The position numbers were made by a program, and so were the translations under genes. Below the pieces are notes generated by a model that saw nothing but the letters and a program-made list of their open reading frames with translations, made no database searches and was not told the DNA's origin. From positions 38,935 to 102,934 of the forward strand of contig JBIQJD010000013.1 in NCBI GenBank assembly GCA_044507695.1: a stretch of 64,000 nt of DNA, given 5' to 3'. Each line of letters begins with the position of its first letter. Position 1 is the stretch's first letter. Positions 44,135 through 53,298 of this stretch are shown piece by piece. This DNA is from JBIQJD01 sp044507695 (GTDB taxonomy: Bacteria; Bacteroidota; Ignavibacteria; Ignavibacteriales; Ignavibacteriaceae).

Positions 44135-44578
44135 TTGAAAATAGCTATAGCAGCAGATCACGGCGGATTTGAATTAAAAAACAAAATAGCAGAATGGCTT
44201 CAGGCTGAAAATCATGAGGTAATTGATCTTGGCAATCATGTTTATGATGCGAAGGATGATTATCCTGATTTTGCAATCCTTCTTGGCAAAACAATATCTG
44301 ATAAAAAAGCAGAACGCGGAATTGTGATTTGCGGAAGCGGAATTGGCGCATGCATAACTGTAAATAAATTTAAAGGTGTAAGAGCATCAATATGCCATGA
44401 TACTTATTCTGCCAGGCAGGGAGTTGAGCACGATGATATGAATGTACTTTGTCTTGGTGCTCGTGTTATTGGCGAGAATCTTGCCAAAGAACTGGTAACT
44501 GCATTTATAAATGCTTCATTTATTAATGAAGAAAGATTTCAAAGAAGGCTCCAAAAAGTTTTAAAATTAGAAGAATAA
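44135..44578 (+). CDS. rpiB: Ribose-5-phosphate isomerase B
   Basis: RpiB interconverts ribose 5-phosphate and ribulose 5-phosphate in the pentose phosphate pathway. The 147-residue protein matches the family from its start (MKIAIAADHGGFELK) through the GIVICGSGIGACITVNKFKGVRA active-site block with its Cys (about residue 67) and the C-terminal VLCLGARVIG. It starts with TTG at 44135, after a strong AAAGGAG site. It leads a sugar-phosphate operon with tal (18 bases downstream) and pgi. Confidence 0.95.
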   Translation: MKIAIAADHGGFELKNKIAEWLQAENHEVIDLGNHVYDAKDDYPDFAILLGKTISDKKAERGIVICGSGIGACITVNKFKGVRASICHDTYSARQGVEHDDMNVLCLGARVIGENLAKELVTAFINASFINEERFQRRLQKVLKLEE

Positions 44579-44595
44579 AAAGAGCGGAGTTAGTA

Positions 44596-45696
44596 ATGGA
44601 AAATCCATTGGTTAAACTTGAACAATTCGGTCAAAGCATCTGGTTAGACAATATCAGCAGGGAAATTCTGCAAAACGGTACTTTAAAAAAATTAGTTGAT
44701 GAAGATGGGCTTAAAGGCGTTACTTCAAATCCAACAATATTTCAGAAAGCAATCAGCGGCGGAACACACTATGACGAGCAGTTGAATGATTTTTACAGCC
44801 GTAATCCTGAAGCAGCACCGTTTGATGCTTTTGTTGAAGTTGCGGTTAAAGATATTCAGGATGCTGCAGATATTTTAAAAACAGTTTATGATAAAACAAA
44901 CGGCAAAGATGGTTATGTAAGTATAGAGGTTTCACCTGATCTTGCTTATGATACTAAAGGTACAATTGAACAGGCAAGAAGTTTATTTAAAAAAGTAAAC
45001 CGCCCGAATGTGATGATTAAAATTCCAGCTACTACTGAAGGAATTCCTGCAATTAAACAGATGATTTCAGAAGGCGTGAATATAAATATTACATTAATAT
45101 TTTCTCCCAAAGTTTATGAAGATGTTGTTGAAGCATATATTTCAGGATTGGAAGAACGTGTTAAAAAAGGTGAAGCGGTTGATCATGTAGCTTCTGTTGC
45201 AAGTTTTTTTATAAGCAGAATTGATACCGCTGTTGATAAAAAACTGGATGAGAAAAATTATCCTGATTTAAAAGCAAAAATTGCAATTGCTAATGCAAAA
45301 CTTGTTTATGAAAAATCAAAAGAATTATTCGGCTCAGAAAGATTTGATGAACTGAAGAAAAAAGGTGCACAGGTGCAGCGGCTTTTGTGGGCTAGTACTT
45401 CAACTAAAAATCCGGAATACTCAGATGTTCTTTACGTTGAAGAATTAATTGGAAAAGATACAATAAATACTCTGCCTCCTCAGACAGTTGATGCATACAG
45501 AGATCACGGTAATCCTGCAAACAGAATTGAAACCGGCGTTGATGAAGCAAGAGCTCAAATGAAAAAACTTGAAGAACTGAATATCAGTTTTGAAGAAGTA
45601 ACAAAAAAACTTACAGATGATGGTGTGAAATTATTTGCAGATTCATTCAGTGATTTGCTGAAGACGATTGAAGGAAAAAAGTATGAGCTTAAATAG
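44596..45696 (+). CDS. tal: Transaldolase
   Basis: Transaldolase moves a dihydroxyacetone unit between sugar phosphates in the non-oxidative pentose phosphate pathway. The 366-residue protein is the long Tal-type form. It has GLKGVTSNPTIFQKAI near residue 40, the Schiff-base Lys in PNVMIKIPATTEGIPAI (about 139), NITLIFSPKVYEDVVEAYISG (about 158-178) and the LLWASTSTKNPEYSD block (about 258-272). AGAGCGGAG precedes the ATG. Its 3' end overlaps the pgi start by 14 bases in another frame. In several other phyla these two enzymes are fused into one chain. Confidence 0.95.
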   Translation: MENPLVKLEQFGQSIWLDNISREILQNGTLKKLVDEDGLKGVTSNPTIFQKAISGGTHYDEQLNDFYSRNPEAAPFDAFVEVAVKDIQDAADILKTVYDKTNGKDGYVSIEVSPDLAYDTKGTIEQARSLFKKVNRPNVMIKIPATTEGIPAIKQMISEGVNINITLIFSPKVYEDVVEAYISGLEERVKKGEAVDHVASVASFFISRIDTAVDKKLDEKNYPDLKAKIAIANAKLVYEKSKELFGSERFDELKKKGAQVQRLLWASTSTKNPEYSDVLYVEELIGKDTINTLPPQTVDAYRDHGNPANRIETGVDEARAQMKKLEELNISFEEVTKKLTDDGVKLFADSFSDLLKTIEGKKYELK

Positions 45697-47374
45697 CGCA
45701 TCCCAGCGTTTTGTATTAAGTGAAGAACTTGAAGAAAAGGTTAAAAAAACATTATCGGCGTGGAATGATCAGAATGTAATTGAGAGAGTATGGAAAAAAG
45801 ATCCAACAGTATGGAAAGAAAAAAAAGAAGAAGATAAAGAATTATCAAATCGTCTCGGCTGGTTAAATCTGCCGGAGGAAGTGTCCGCAAGAATTAATGA
45901 ACTGCAAGCATTCTCGGATAAAATAAGAAAAGAATTTGATCATGTAGTTTTGCTTGGAATGGGAGGAAGCAGCCTGGCCCCGGAAGTTTTCTTTAAAACT
46001 TTTGGTAAGAAGGAAGGTTATCCGGATCTGACAGTTGTTGACAGCACTCATCCTGCAATAGTAAAATCAATACTTGATAATTATAATCTGCAGAAAACAA
46101 TTTTTATAGTTGCAAGCAAATCAGGCGGCACTGCAGAAACAATGTCTTTCTATTACATTTTTAAAGATGCTGTTTCAAAAATTACATCAAATCCCGGAAA
46201 TCATTTTATAGCAATTACAGACAGCGGTTCAGGACTTGAAAAGATTGCAATTGAAAATAAGTTCAATATAATATTTAACACCCCTGAAGAAGTTGGCGGC
46301 AGGTATTCAGTGTTTACATATTTTGGATTGCTTCCCGCCGCATTAATTGGAGTAGATTTAAATAAATTATTAACCCGTGCTGCCGAAATGCAGAAAGAAT
46401 GCAGCGCGAATATTCAGTCTGATAAAAATACTGGTGCTGTTTTAGGCGCAGTACTGGGTGAAGCTGCACTTGCCGGAAATGATAAATTAACAATCGCTGC
46501 TTCACCATCTGTTTCAGCATTTCCTGTGTGGGTTGAGCAATTAATTGCAGAAAGTACAGGTAAAGAAGGAAAAGGAATTTTACCTGTTGTTGATGAAAAA
46601 ACCGCTTCACCCGAATTTTATTTGAATGACAGATGCTTTGTTTATTTAAGGGTTGAAGGTGATGAAAATTCAGAACTTGATTCAAAATTAAAAAAAATTG
46701 AAAATGCCGGGCACAATGTAATTTACATTTCATTAAATGATATTTATGATTTAGGACATGAGTTTTACAGGTGGGAAGCAGCTACAGCTTTATCAGGTGC
46801 TGTTTTAAAAATTAATCCGTTTGATCAGCCAAATGTTCAGCTTGCAAAAACACTGGCAAATGAAGGAATAGAAAACTATCTGAAAACCGGAAGATTGCCT
46901 TCTTCTGATCCTTCTTTCTCAAATGATATAATGCAGGTTTATGGTAAAATAAGCGGAAAAAATATTTCAGAAATTCTTCATTATTTTTTTAATAAATCAG
47001 GTGAAGGAAATTATGCAGCAATACTGGCATTCCTGCCGTACTCTATTGAAACCGATCAGATGCTGGATCATCTTAAATTGAAAATCCGGCAAAAGTATAA
47101 AATTGCTGTAACATCAGGATATGGTCCGAGATTTCTCCACTCAACCGGGCAATTACACAAAGGCGATGGCAATAAAGGATTTTTTATTCAGCTTACCGGA
47201 AAAATAAATGAAGATATCAATGTTCCGGGGAAAGGATATTCACTTGGTACACTTATTTCCGCACAGGCAGCAGGTGATTTTAAAGCTCTTGAAAATTCCG
47301 GCAGAAAGGTAATCAGATTTCATTTTAACGATGGTATTACTGAAGGAATTAAATCGCTGGCAGAAGAAATTTGA
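45683..47374 (+). CDS. pgi: Glucose-6-phosphate isomerase
   Basis: The enzyme interconverts glucose 6-phosphate and fructose 6-phosphate. The 563-residue chain has SIS domains: GMGGSSLAPEVF (about residues 96-107), ASKSGGTAETMSFYYIF (about 150-166) and EEVGGRYSVFT (about 208-218). Residue density around PNVQLAKTL and HSTGQLHKGDGNKGFFIQL (C-terminal) matches the isomerase half of bifunctional transaldolase/isomerase proteins rather than E. coli Pgi. The ATG at 45683 follows AAGGAAAAA at good spacing, so I prefer it to the TTG five codons upstream. It overlaps tal, giving translational coupling. Confidence 0.9.
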   Translation: MSLNSASQRFVLSEELEEKVKKTLSAWNDQNVIERVWKKDPTVWKEKKEEDKELSNRLGWLNLPEEVSARINELQAFSDKIRKEFDHVVLLGMGGSSLAPEVFFKTFGKKEGYPDLTVVDSTHPAIVKSILDNYNLQKTIFIVASKSGGTAETMSFYYIFKDAVSKITSNPGNHFIAITDSGSGLEKIAIENKFNIIFNTPEEVGGRYSVFTYFGLLPAALIGVDLNKLLTRAAEMQKECSANIQSDKNTGAVLGAVLGEAALAGNDKLTIAASPSVSAFPVWVEQLIAESTGKEGKGILPVVDEKTASPEFYLNDRCFVYLRVEGDENSELDSKLKKIENAGHNVIYISLNDIYDLGHEFYRWEAATALSGAVLKINPFDQPNVQLAKTLANEGIENYLKTGRLPSSDPSFSNDIMQVYGKISGKNISEILHYFFNKSGEGNYAAILAFLPYSIETDQMLDHLKLKIRQKYKIAVTSGYGPRFLHSTGQLHKGDGNKGFFIQLTGKINEDINVPGKGYSLGTLISAQAAGDFKALENSGRKVIRFHFNDGITEGIKSLAEEI

Positions 47375-47403
47375 TTTGTTTTTTTGATGTAAAAATTCAT
47401 TCC

Positions 47404-47433
47404 TTTCAATTTTAAAAACGAAAAGTATATTTG
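47404..47433 (+). promoter_or_regulatory. Probable promoter of the MBL-fold hydrolase gene
   Basis: TATATTTG at 47426-47433 fits TAnnTTTG. An imperfect TTTC at 47404-47407 lies 18 bases upstream. The predicted leader is about 35 bases. Confidence 0.42.
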
Positions 47434-47474
47434 CGGAAAGATTTTTTAAGATTTTATATTAACACAAAGATTGA

Positions 47475-48434
47475 ATGAAGATTAAGAGAAAAGATTTTTT
47501 AAAACGAAGTTTCAAAATTGCAGCCGGCGCAGCAGTACTTCCGCCGGTATTTTTTAATAAACTTCACACATTCGGAAAAGCCAAAACAGTTCCAGCCGAA
47601 GCTGTTCCTGATCCTTCTCAATGGAATAATAATGAAATAAATATTGCATGGATTGGGCATGCAACAGTACTTATTAATTTTTATGGTAAGATAATTTTAA
47701 CCGATCCTGTTCTGTTTGATAGAGTAGGATTATACTTTCTCGGTTTAACTTATGGTCCGGCGCGTTACACGGCTCCCGCTCTTGATGTTGAATGTATTCC
47801 CAAGCCTGATCTTGTTTTGCTTTCTCATGGGCATATGGATCATACTGATTTAAAATCGCTTGAGTATCTGACCGATAAATTTCCAAATCAAATCGATTGC
47901 ATTACTGCATATAACACAAAAGATATTACAGAAGATCTTGAATGGAAATCAATTCATGAGATGGATTGGGGAGATGAATATGAACTTAGCGGAATGAAAT
48001 TTAAAGCATTTGAGGTTAAACATTTCGGCTGGAGATATCCCTGGGAAAAAGACAGATCAAAAGGTTTTATTAAAGAGGGAAGAAGCTATAATGCTTATAT
48101 AATTGAGCGGAATGGAAAGAAAATATTTTTCGGCGGTGATACGGCATTTCATGAAAAGTTTGCATCTGCTGCAAATGAAAATATTGATATTGTAATTTTG
48201 CCAATTGGTGCTTATCAGCCGTGGAAAAGGGTTCACTGCAACCCGGAAGAAGCTTTGATTATGGCGGCTAATCATATGAAGGCAAAGTATTTCGTGCCGA
48301 TTCACTGCAATACATTTAAGCAGGGAACAGAGCCGATTGATCAGCCGCTTAGCTGGTTAAGGCAATCAGCGCAGCATTATGAAATTAATCTGGGGATAAA
48401 AAAAATCGGGGAGACACTTACACTGAAATCTTAA
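47475..48434 (+). CDS. Exported MBL-fold metal-dependent hydrolase (UlaG/NAPE-PLD-like)
   Basis: The 319-residue product starts with a Tat-like signal (KRKDFLKRSFKIAAGAAVLPP), though the twin arginine is imperfect (KR rather than RR). The metallo-beta-lactamase fold follows: WIGHATVLINFYG (about residues 57-69), the zinc motif LSHGHMDHTD (HxHxDH, about 116-125), a further His near VKHFGWRYP, GGDTAFH (about 219-225) and VPIHCNTFK (about 274-282). This order resembles the UlaG and N-acyl-phosphatidylethanolamine phospholipase D branch. The substrate may be a phospholipid or lactone; it is not determined. Confidence 0.85.
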   Translation: MKIKRKDFLKRSFKIAAGAAVLPPVFFNKLHTFGKAKTVPAEAVPDPSQWNNNEINIAWIGHATVLINFYGKIILTDPVLFDRVGLYFLGLTYGPARYTAPALDVECIPKPDLVLLSHGHMDHTDLKSLEYLTDKFPNQIDCITAYNTKDITEDLEWKSIHEMDWGDEYELSGMKFKAFEVKHFGWRYPWEKDRSKGFIKEGRSYNAYIIERNGKKIFFGGDTAFHEKFASAANENIDIVILPIGAYQPWKRVHCNPEEALIMAANHMKAKYFVPIHCNTFKQGTEPIDQPLSWLRQSAQHYEINLGIKKIGETLTLKS

Positions 48435-48567
48435 AAAGTTTTCCACTACCCCGCTGGATTATCTCTGATTTCAGTACAGCATCTCCCCGGATTTCGCTTC
48501 CTTTTGGGAAGTTTTTCAGAACTTCTTTTACCCTCCGGATCAAAAAGTTCTGTTTGGTACAACTCAT
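48418..48567 (-). CDS. Possible 49-residue ORF antisense to the MBL gene end
   Basis: ATG at 48567 to TAA at 48418 encodes a basic peptide (MSCTKQNFLIRRVKEVLKNF at the start) with normal-looking codon use. A stop codon lies directly before the ATG, there is no clear ribosome site or promoter, and the 3' end overlaps the MBL gene. I do not recognise a family. It may be chance. Confidence 0.2.
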   Translation of the reverse strand: MSCTKQNFLIRRVKEVLKNFPKGSEIRGDAVLKSEIIQRGSGKLFKISV

Positions 48568-48830
48568 TTAATTAAAATGAAACAGACCGTTGAAAAAATT
48601 ATACCTCCTTATTTTTTTTCAATCTTTGAATTCTAACAAAGAAAAAAAATGCCAATCGTTAATGATTAAATTTTTACAAATTTTCAATCTTTCATAAAAT
48701 TAAAATGTTTTATTACGATGCGTGTGTTTCAGAATAAGAGCAGGAAATGAAAAGGAATTTTATAATCAAAAAAATTGAGTAAATCTTAACGCGGAATTAT
48801 ATTTACGTTTTATTAAATCCGGATGAATTG
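48435..48830. other. Long gap between MBL and DinB genes
   Basis: It holds CTTCC-TTTTG-GGAAG-TTTTT (48497-48516), a weak terminator-like hairpin for the MBL gene. An 8-bp inverted repeat follows (CAGAACTT 48517-48524 with AAGTTCTG 48545-48552). The right half (48570-48825) is very AT-rich. An imperfect -7-like TATATTTA lies about 30 bases before the DinB gene. Apart from the doubtful ORF on minus I see no gene. Confidence 0.4.
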
Positions 48831-49403
48831 ATGGAAAAACAATCCTACTATTTGAAGCGCCTTAATCAGAAAGCTGAAGAACTACTTACCAAAGCCCGGC
48901 AGGAATATCAGAATATTACTGATGCCGAATTAAATTTTAAACCTAATGCAAAAAAGTGGAGCATTGCCGAGCTTTTTGAGCATATAATTAATTCAAACAA
49001 AGATTATCTTAACTCAATAGATAAAGGAATAAAAACGGGCAGCCTGCTTAACGGAGAAGATCCAAACTTCAGGCACACAATACTGGGAATATGGATGATA
49101 AATATCCTCGGTCCCGACTCAAAAAAATCATATCCTACACCAAAATTATTCCGGCCTGTTTCAGGTACTCACAGCCGCAGCATAATTCAGGATTTTATTA
49201 ATCAGCATGAACGGATAACAGATTATCTTAAAAAAGCCGGAGACATAAAAATATCTCAGGTGCGGATTGTATCTCCGGTAAGTAAATTGTTAAGATTTAA
49301 TCTTGGCGATGCATTTGGTATATTAATTTATCATACCGAAAGACATTTTAACCAGATTGACAGATTATTAGATCAGCAGAGGGAATCAGGGTTGAAAAAT
49401 TAG
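48831..49403 (+). CDS. DinB-like (DUF664-type) protein
   Basis: This 190-residue protein has the four-helix bundle pattern of the DinB superfamily, with metal ligands spaced as expected: His in IAELFEHIINSNKDYL (about residue 47) and the pair in IYHTERHFNQIDRLL (about 171-175). Members are metal-dependent; some are thiol transferases using bacillithiol or mycothiol, many are uncharacterised. The start is set at ATG 48831 rather than the TTG one codon before. It stands alone between two long gaps. Confidence 0.85.
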   Translation: MEKQSYYLKRLNQKAEELLTKARQEYQNITDAELNFKPNAKKWSIAELFEHIINSNKDYLNSIDKGIKTGSLLNGEDPNFRHTILGIWMINILGPDSKKSYPTPKLFRPVSGTHSRSIIQDFINQHERITDYLKKAGDIKISQVRIVSPVSKLLRFNLGDAFGILIYHTERHFNQIDRLLDQQRESGLKN

Positions 49404-49607
49404 AATTGCAGATTTTTATCAGAATCTGAAAATCATCCTTCCTAAAAACGAGAATTAATTATTAGCATACCTCATTTTCTTTATCTTTTTTGATAAATGC
49501 ACGCATTTTTCGGCTCATTACATCGTTAAATCTTTGGTATAGTATTTGGCTAAACTGAAGAGCATAATAATCTGCACATTCTTTTTTATTTAAATAACGG
49601 AAGTGTA

Positions 49608-52600
49608 ATGGAAAGAAAAAAAGTAACAATAGATGGTAATGAAGCCGCGGCATATGTTGCGTATAGAACCAATGAAGTAATAGCCATTTATCCTATTACT
49701 CCTTCATCAAACATGGGTGAATGGTGTGATGCATGGTCTGCCGAAGGTAAAAAAAATATTTGGGGAGAAGTTCCTTCAGTAAGCGAATTACAAAGTGAAG
49801 GCGGCGCATCCGGAAGTGTTCACGGCGCTCTTCAAACCGGAGCGTTAACAACAACTTTTACAGCATCACAGGGTTTGTTGTTAATGATTCCCAACATGTT
49901 CAAAATTGCGGGTGAATTAACATCAACGGTATTTCATGTTTCTGCAAGAGCAATTGCTGCCCAGGCGCTTTCTATTTTTGGTGATCATAGTGATGTTATG
50001 GCTACGCGTTCAACCGGATTTGGATTGCTTGCTTCAAATTCAGTTCAGGAAGTTATGGATTTTGCATTAATCTCACAGGCAGCAGTACTTGAAGCAAGAG
50101 TTCCGTTTATCCACTTCTTTGATGGCTTCAGAACATCTCATGAAGTTATGAAAATTGAGCAGTTAACTGAAGATGATATGCGCGCAATGATTGATGATAA
50201 TCTTGTAATTGCTCACCGTAAAAGAGCACTTACTCCGGATAACCCGGTTATGCGCGGAACGGCTGCAAATCCTGATGTTTATTTTCAGACAAGAGAGACA
50301 GTTAATAAATATTATCAGAACGCTCCGGCAATCATCCAAAAATATATGGATAAATTTGCTAAACTGGTTGGCAGGCAGTACCATCTTTTTGATTACGCCG
50401 GTGCACCTGATGCAGAGAGAGTAATTGTAATTATGGGTTCCGGTGCAGAAACTGTTGAAGAAACTGTAAAATATCTTACAGCAAAAGAAGAAAAAGTTGG
50501 TGTTCTTAAAGTAAGATTATACAGACCATTCTCAATTGATAATTTTATTGCAGCACTTCCAAAAACCACAAAATCAATTGCTGTTCTTGATAGAACAAAA
50601 GAACCCGGCTCATCGGGTGAACCGCTTTATCTTGATGTAGTAAATGCTGTTTCTGAAAAATTCAACAAGGGAGAACTTCAATTTGCTTATCCAAAAATAA
50701 TTGGAGGAAGATACGGACTTGGTTCAAAAGAATTTACTCCTTCAATGGCTAAAGCTGTATTTGATGAGATGAAAAAAGAAAAGCCAAAAAATCATTTTAC
50801 GGTAGGAATAATTGAAGATGTTACAAACTCAAGTCTGGAATATGATTCATCATTCTCAATTGAAGCACCCGAGACTTTCCGCGGTAAATTTTACGGCTTG
50901 GGTGCAGACGGAACAGTTGGTGCAAATAAAAATTCAATTAAAATTATTGGGGAAGGAACAGATTATTTTGCACAGGGATATTTTGTTTATGATTCAAAAA
51001 AATCAGGTTCAATAACTATTTCTCACCTTAGATTCGGGCCGAAGGAAATTCACTCAACCTATCTGATTGATACCTCTAATTTTATTGCATGTCATCAGCA
51101 GGTTTTTCTTGAAAAAATAGATATGCTGAAAGATGCTGTGGAAGGTGCAACTTTCCTCTTAAATACAAAAGTTGAGAAAGAACTGGTATGGGATTCACTT
51201 CCTGAAAAAGTTCAGCAAGATCTTATTCAAAAGAAGATGAGATTATTTGCAATTGATGCGTATAAGGTTGCCGAAGCCACCGGAATGGGTGTAAGAATAA
51301 ATACAATTATGCAGACATGCTTCTTCGCAATTTCAAATATCTTCCCGAAAGATGAAGCAATTGAATTGATTAAAAAATCAATAAAGAAAACTTACGGCGC
51401 AAAGGGAGATAAGATTGTTCAGATGAATTTTGATGCGGTTGATCAAACTCTTGCCAACCTGCATGAAATTCCTGTGCCGGAAAAAGTAACAAGTAAACTG
51501 CAGCTTCAGCCGGCAGTAAGCGGAGATGTTCCTGAATTTGTTAAGAATGTAACTGCAAAAATGATTGCCGGAGAAGGTGATAAACTTCCGGTAAGTTTAA
51601 TTCCTGCAGATGGTACATATCCCGTTGGAACAGCCGCATTTGAAAAACGGAATATTGCACTTGAGGTTCCTGTTTGGGATGCAGCCATTTGTATTCAATG
51701 TAACAAGTGTGCGCTCGTTTGTCCTCATGCAGCAATCCGTGCAAAAGTGTATGATAATCAGTATTTAGAAAACGCACCTGCTGCATTTAAACATGTTAAG
51801 TTTAAAGGAAAGGATCTTGGTGATAACCTGGAATATACACTTCAGGTTGCCGTTGAAGATTGTACAGGCTGCGGCTTATGCGTTGATGTTTGCCCGGTTA
51901 AGAATAAACAGGAAACCAGGTTTAAAGCAATTAATATGAAAGATCAGCTTGAGTTAAAAGAAACTGAAAGTGCTAATTGGGATTACTTCTTAACTCTTCC
52001 CGAATTTGACAGAACAAAATTAAATGTTGGAGCAATTAAGGATTCTCAATTCCTCCAGCCGTTGTTTGAATTTTCCGGTGCATGTTCAGGCTGCGGTGAA
52101 ACACCTTACGTTAAACTTGTAAGCCAGTTATTTGGAGACAGGGCAGTAATTGCAAACGCTACAGGTTGTTCTTCAATTTACGGTGGAAACCTTCCTACAA
52201 CTCCATGGACAATGAATAAAGAAGGAAGAGGCCCGGCATGGTCAAATTCTTTGTTTGAAGATAACGCTGAATTTGGTTTTGGATTCAGAGTAGCAATAGA
52301 TAAACATAACGCACAGGCAATTCATCTTCTTAAAAAATTATCTTCAGATATTGGAGATGATTTAGTTGAAGCAATTATAAATGCAGATCAAAAAGATGAA
52401 GCTGGAATTTATGAACAACGCCAGCGTATAAAAATTCTTAAAGAAAAACTGCTCGGATGGATGAACAACGGATTTGATGCTTCAAAGATGACTGATGCAA
52501 CCCATCTGCTTAGTCTTGCTGATTATCTTGTTAAAAAATCTGTTTGGATAATGGGCGGTGATGGCTGGGCTTATGATATTGGCTACGGCGGTTTGGATCA

Positions 52601-53201
52601 CGTTCTTGCTTCAGGTAAAAATGTTAATGTGCTTGTGCTTGATACGGAAGTTTATTCAAACACCGGCGGACAAATGAGTAAATCAACTCCGCGTGGTGCG
52701 GTTGCAAAATTTGCTGCTGCAGGCAAACCAATGGCAAAGAAAGATCTTGCACTTATGGCAATGTCTTACGGCAATGTTTATGTAGCCAAGGTTGCAATGG
52801 GCGCAAATGATGCTCATACAATAAAAGCTTTCCTTGAAGCTGAATCTTATGATGGACCTTCTTTGATTATTGCCTACAGCCATTGCATAGCACATGGAAT
52901 TGATATGTCCACTGCAATGAAAAATCAAAAAGCAGCAGTTGATTCAGGACATTGGCAGTTGTTCAGGTACAACCCTGATCTAGCTGCTGAAGGTAAAAAT
53001 CCATTCAGGCTTGATTCAAAAGGATTAAAAATTCCATTAAAAGATTACGCTTACATGGAAACAAGATATAAGATGTTAACAAAATCTCATCCTGATTTAG
53101 CTGCAAAGCTTATGGAAGAAGCGCAGAAGGATGTTGAAACAAGATGGAAAATGTACGAACATCTTGCACAGGATAAACAAGACGGCAAAACAAACGCCTG
53201 A
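49608..53201 (+). CDS. nifJ: Pyruvate:ferredoxin (flavodoxin) oxidoreductase, single chain
   Basis: PFOR splits pyruvate with CoA to acetyl-CoA, CO2 and reduced ferredoxin, the key step linking glycolysis to anaerobic metabolism. The 1197-residue chain has the full domain order. The pyrimidine-binding half begins TIDGNEAAAYVAYRTNEVIAIYPITPSS-like near residue 5, a gamma domain follows, then two 4Fe-4S clusters (CIQCNKCALVCP, about 690; CTGCGLCVDVCP, about 750). The TPP half holds CSGCGE, NATGCSS and a final Cys in YSHCIAHG that together bind the proximal cluster, and GDGWAYDIGYGG. The peroxiredoxin and DHOD-like genes follow. Confidence 0.97.
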   Translation: MERKKVTIDGNEAAAYVAYRTNEVIAIYPITPSSNMGEWCDAWSAEGKKNIWGEVPSVSELQSEGGASGSVHGALQTGALTTTFTASQGLLLMIPNMFKIAGELTSTVFHVSARAIAAQALSIFGDHSDVMATRSTGFGLLASNSVQEVMDFALISQAAVLEARVPFIHFFDGFRTSHEVMKIEQLTEDDMRAMIDDNLVIAHRKRALTPDNPVMRGTAANPDVYFQTRETVNKYYQNAPAIIQKYMDKFAKLVGRQYHLFDYAGAPDAERVIVIMGSGAETVEETVKYLTAKEEKVGVLKVRLYRPFSIDNFIAALPKTTKSIAVLDRTKEPGSSGEPLYLDVVNAVSEKFNKGELQFAYPKIIGGRYGLGSKEFTPSMAKAVFDEMKKEKPKNHFTVGIIEDVTNSSLEYDSSFSIEAPETFRGKFYGLGADGTVGANKNSIKIIGEGTDYFAQGYFVYDSKKSGSITISHLRFGPKEIHSTYLIDTSNFIACHQQVFLEKIDMLKDAVEGATFLLNTKVEKELVWDSLPEKVQQDLIQKKMRLFAIDAYKVAEATGMGVRINTIMQTCFFAISNIFPKDEAIELIKKSIKKTYGAKGDKIVQMNFDAVDQTLANLHEIPVPEKVTSKLQLQPAVSGDVPEFVKNVTAKMIAGEGDKLPVSLIPADGTYPVGTAAFEKRNIALEVPVWDAAICIQCNKCALVCPHAAIRAKVYDNQYLENAPAAFKHVKFKGKDLGDNLEYTLQVAVEDCTGCGLCVDVCPVKNKQETRFKAINMKDQLELKETESANWDYFLTLPEFDRTKLNVGAIKDSQFLQPLFEFSGACSGCGETPYVKLVSQLFGDRAVIANATGCSSIYGGNLPTTPWTMNKEGRGPAWSNSLFEDNAEFGFGFRVAIDKHNAQAIHLLKKLSSDIGDDLVEAIINADQKDEAGIYEQRQRIKILKEKLLGWMNNGFDASKMTDATHLLSLADYLVKKSVWIMGGDGWAYDIGYGGLDHVLASGKNVNVLVLDTEVYSNTGGQMSKSTPRGAVAKFAAAGKPMAKKDLALMAMSYGNVYVAKVAMGANDAHTIKAFLEAESYDGPSLIIAYSHCIAHGIDMSTAMKNQKAAVDSGHWQLFRYNPDLAAEGKNPFRLDSKGLKIPLKDYAYMETRYKMLTKSHPDLAAKLMEEAQKDVETRWKMYEHLAQDKQDGKTNA

Positions 53202-53213
53202 TATTGGGGAAAT

Positions 53214-53263
53214 GGGTTGTTCAAATAATTTTCATTAAAGATTTTTGAACAACCTCATTTTTT
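53214..53263 (+). terminator. Intrinsic terminator after nifJ
   Basis: GGTTGTTCAAA (53215-53225) and TTTGAACAACC (53244-53254) pair perfectly around an 18-base loop, followed by TCATTTTTT. Confidence 0.85.
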
Positions 53264-53298
53264 CCCCGGATTATCTTTTATAAAAAGAGGGGAATAAA

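Noticed and set aside
45668..45696. Idea that tal and pgi are one gene broken by a frameshift
   Set aside because: A well-placed ribosome site and ATG for pgi exist inside the overlap, and both proteins are complete on their own; only re-sequencing could reopen it.
46314..46733. 139-codon frame antisense to pgi
   Set aside because: No motif and no signals; a shadow of the isomerase gene.
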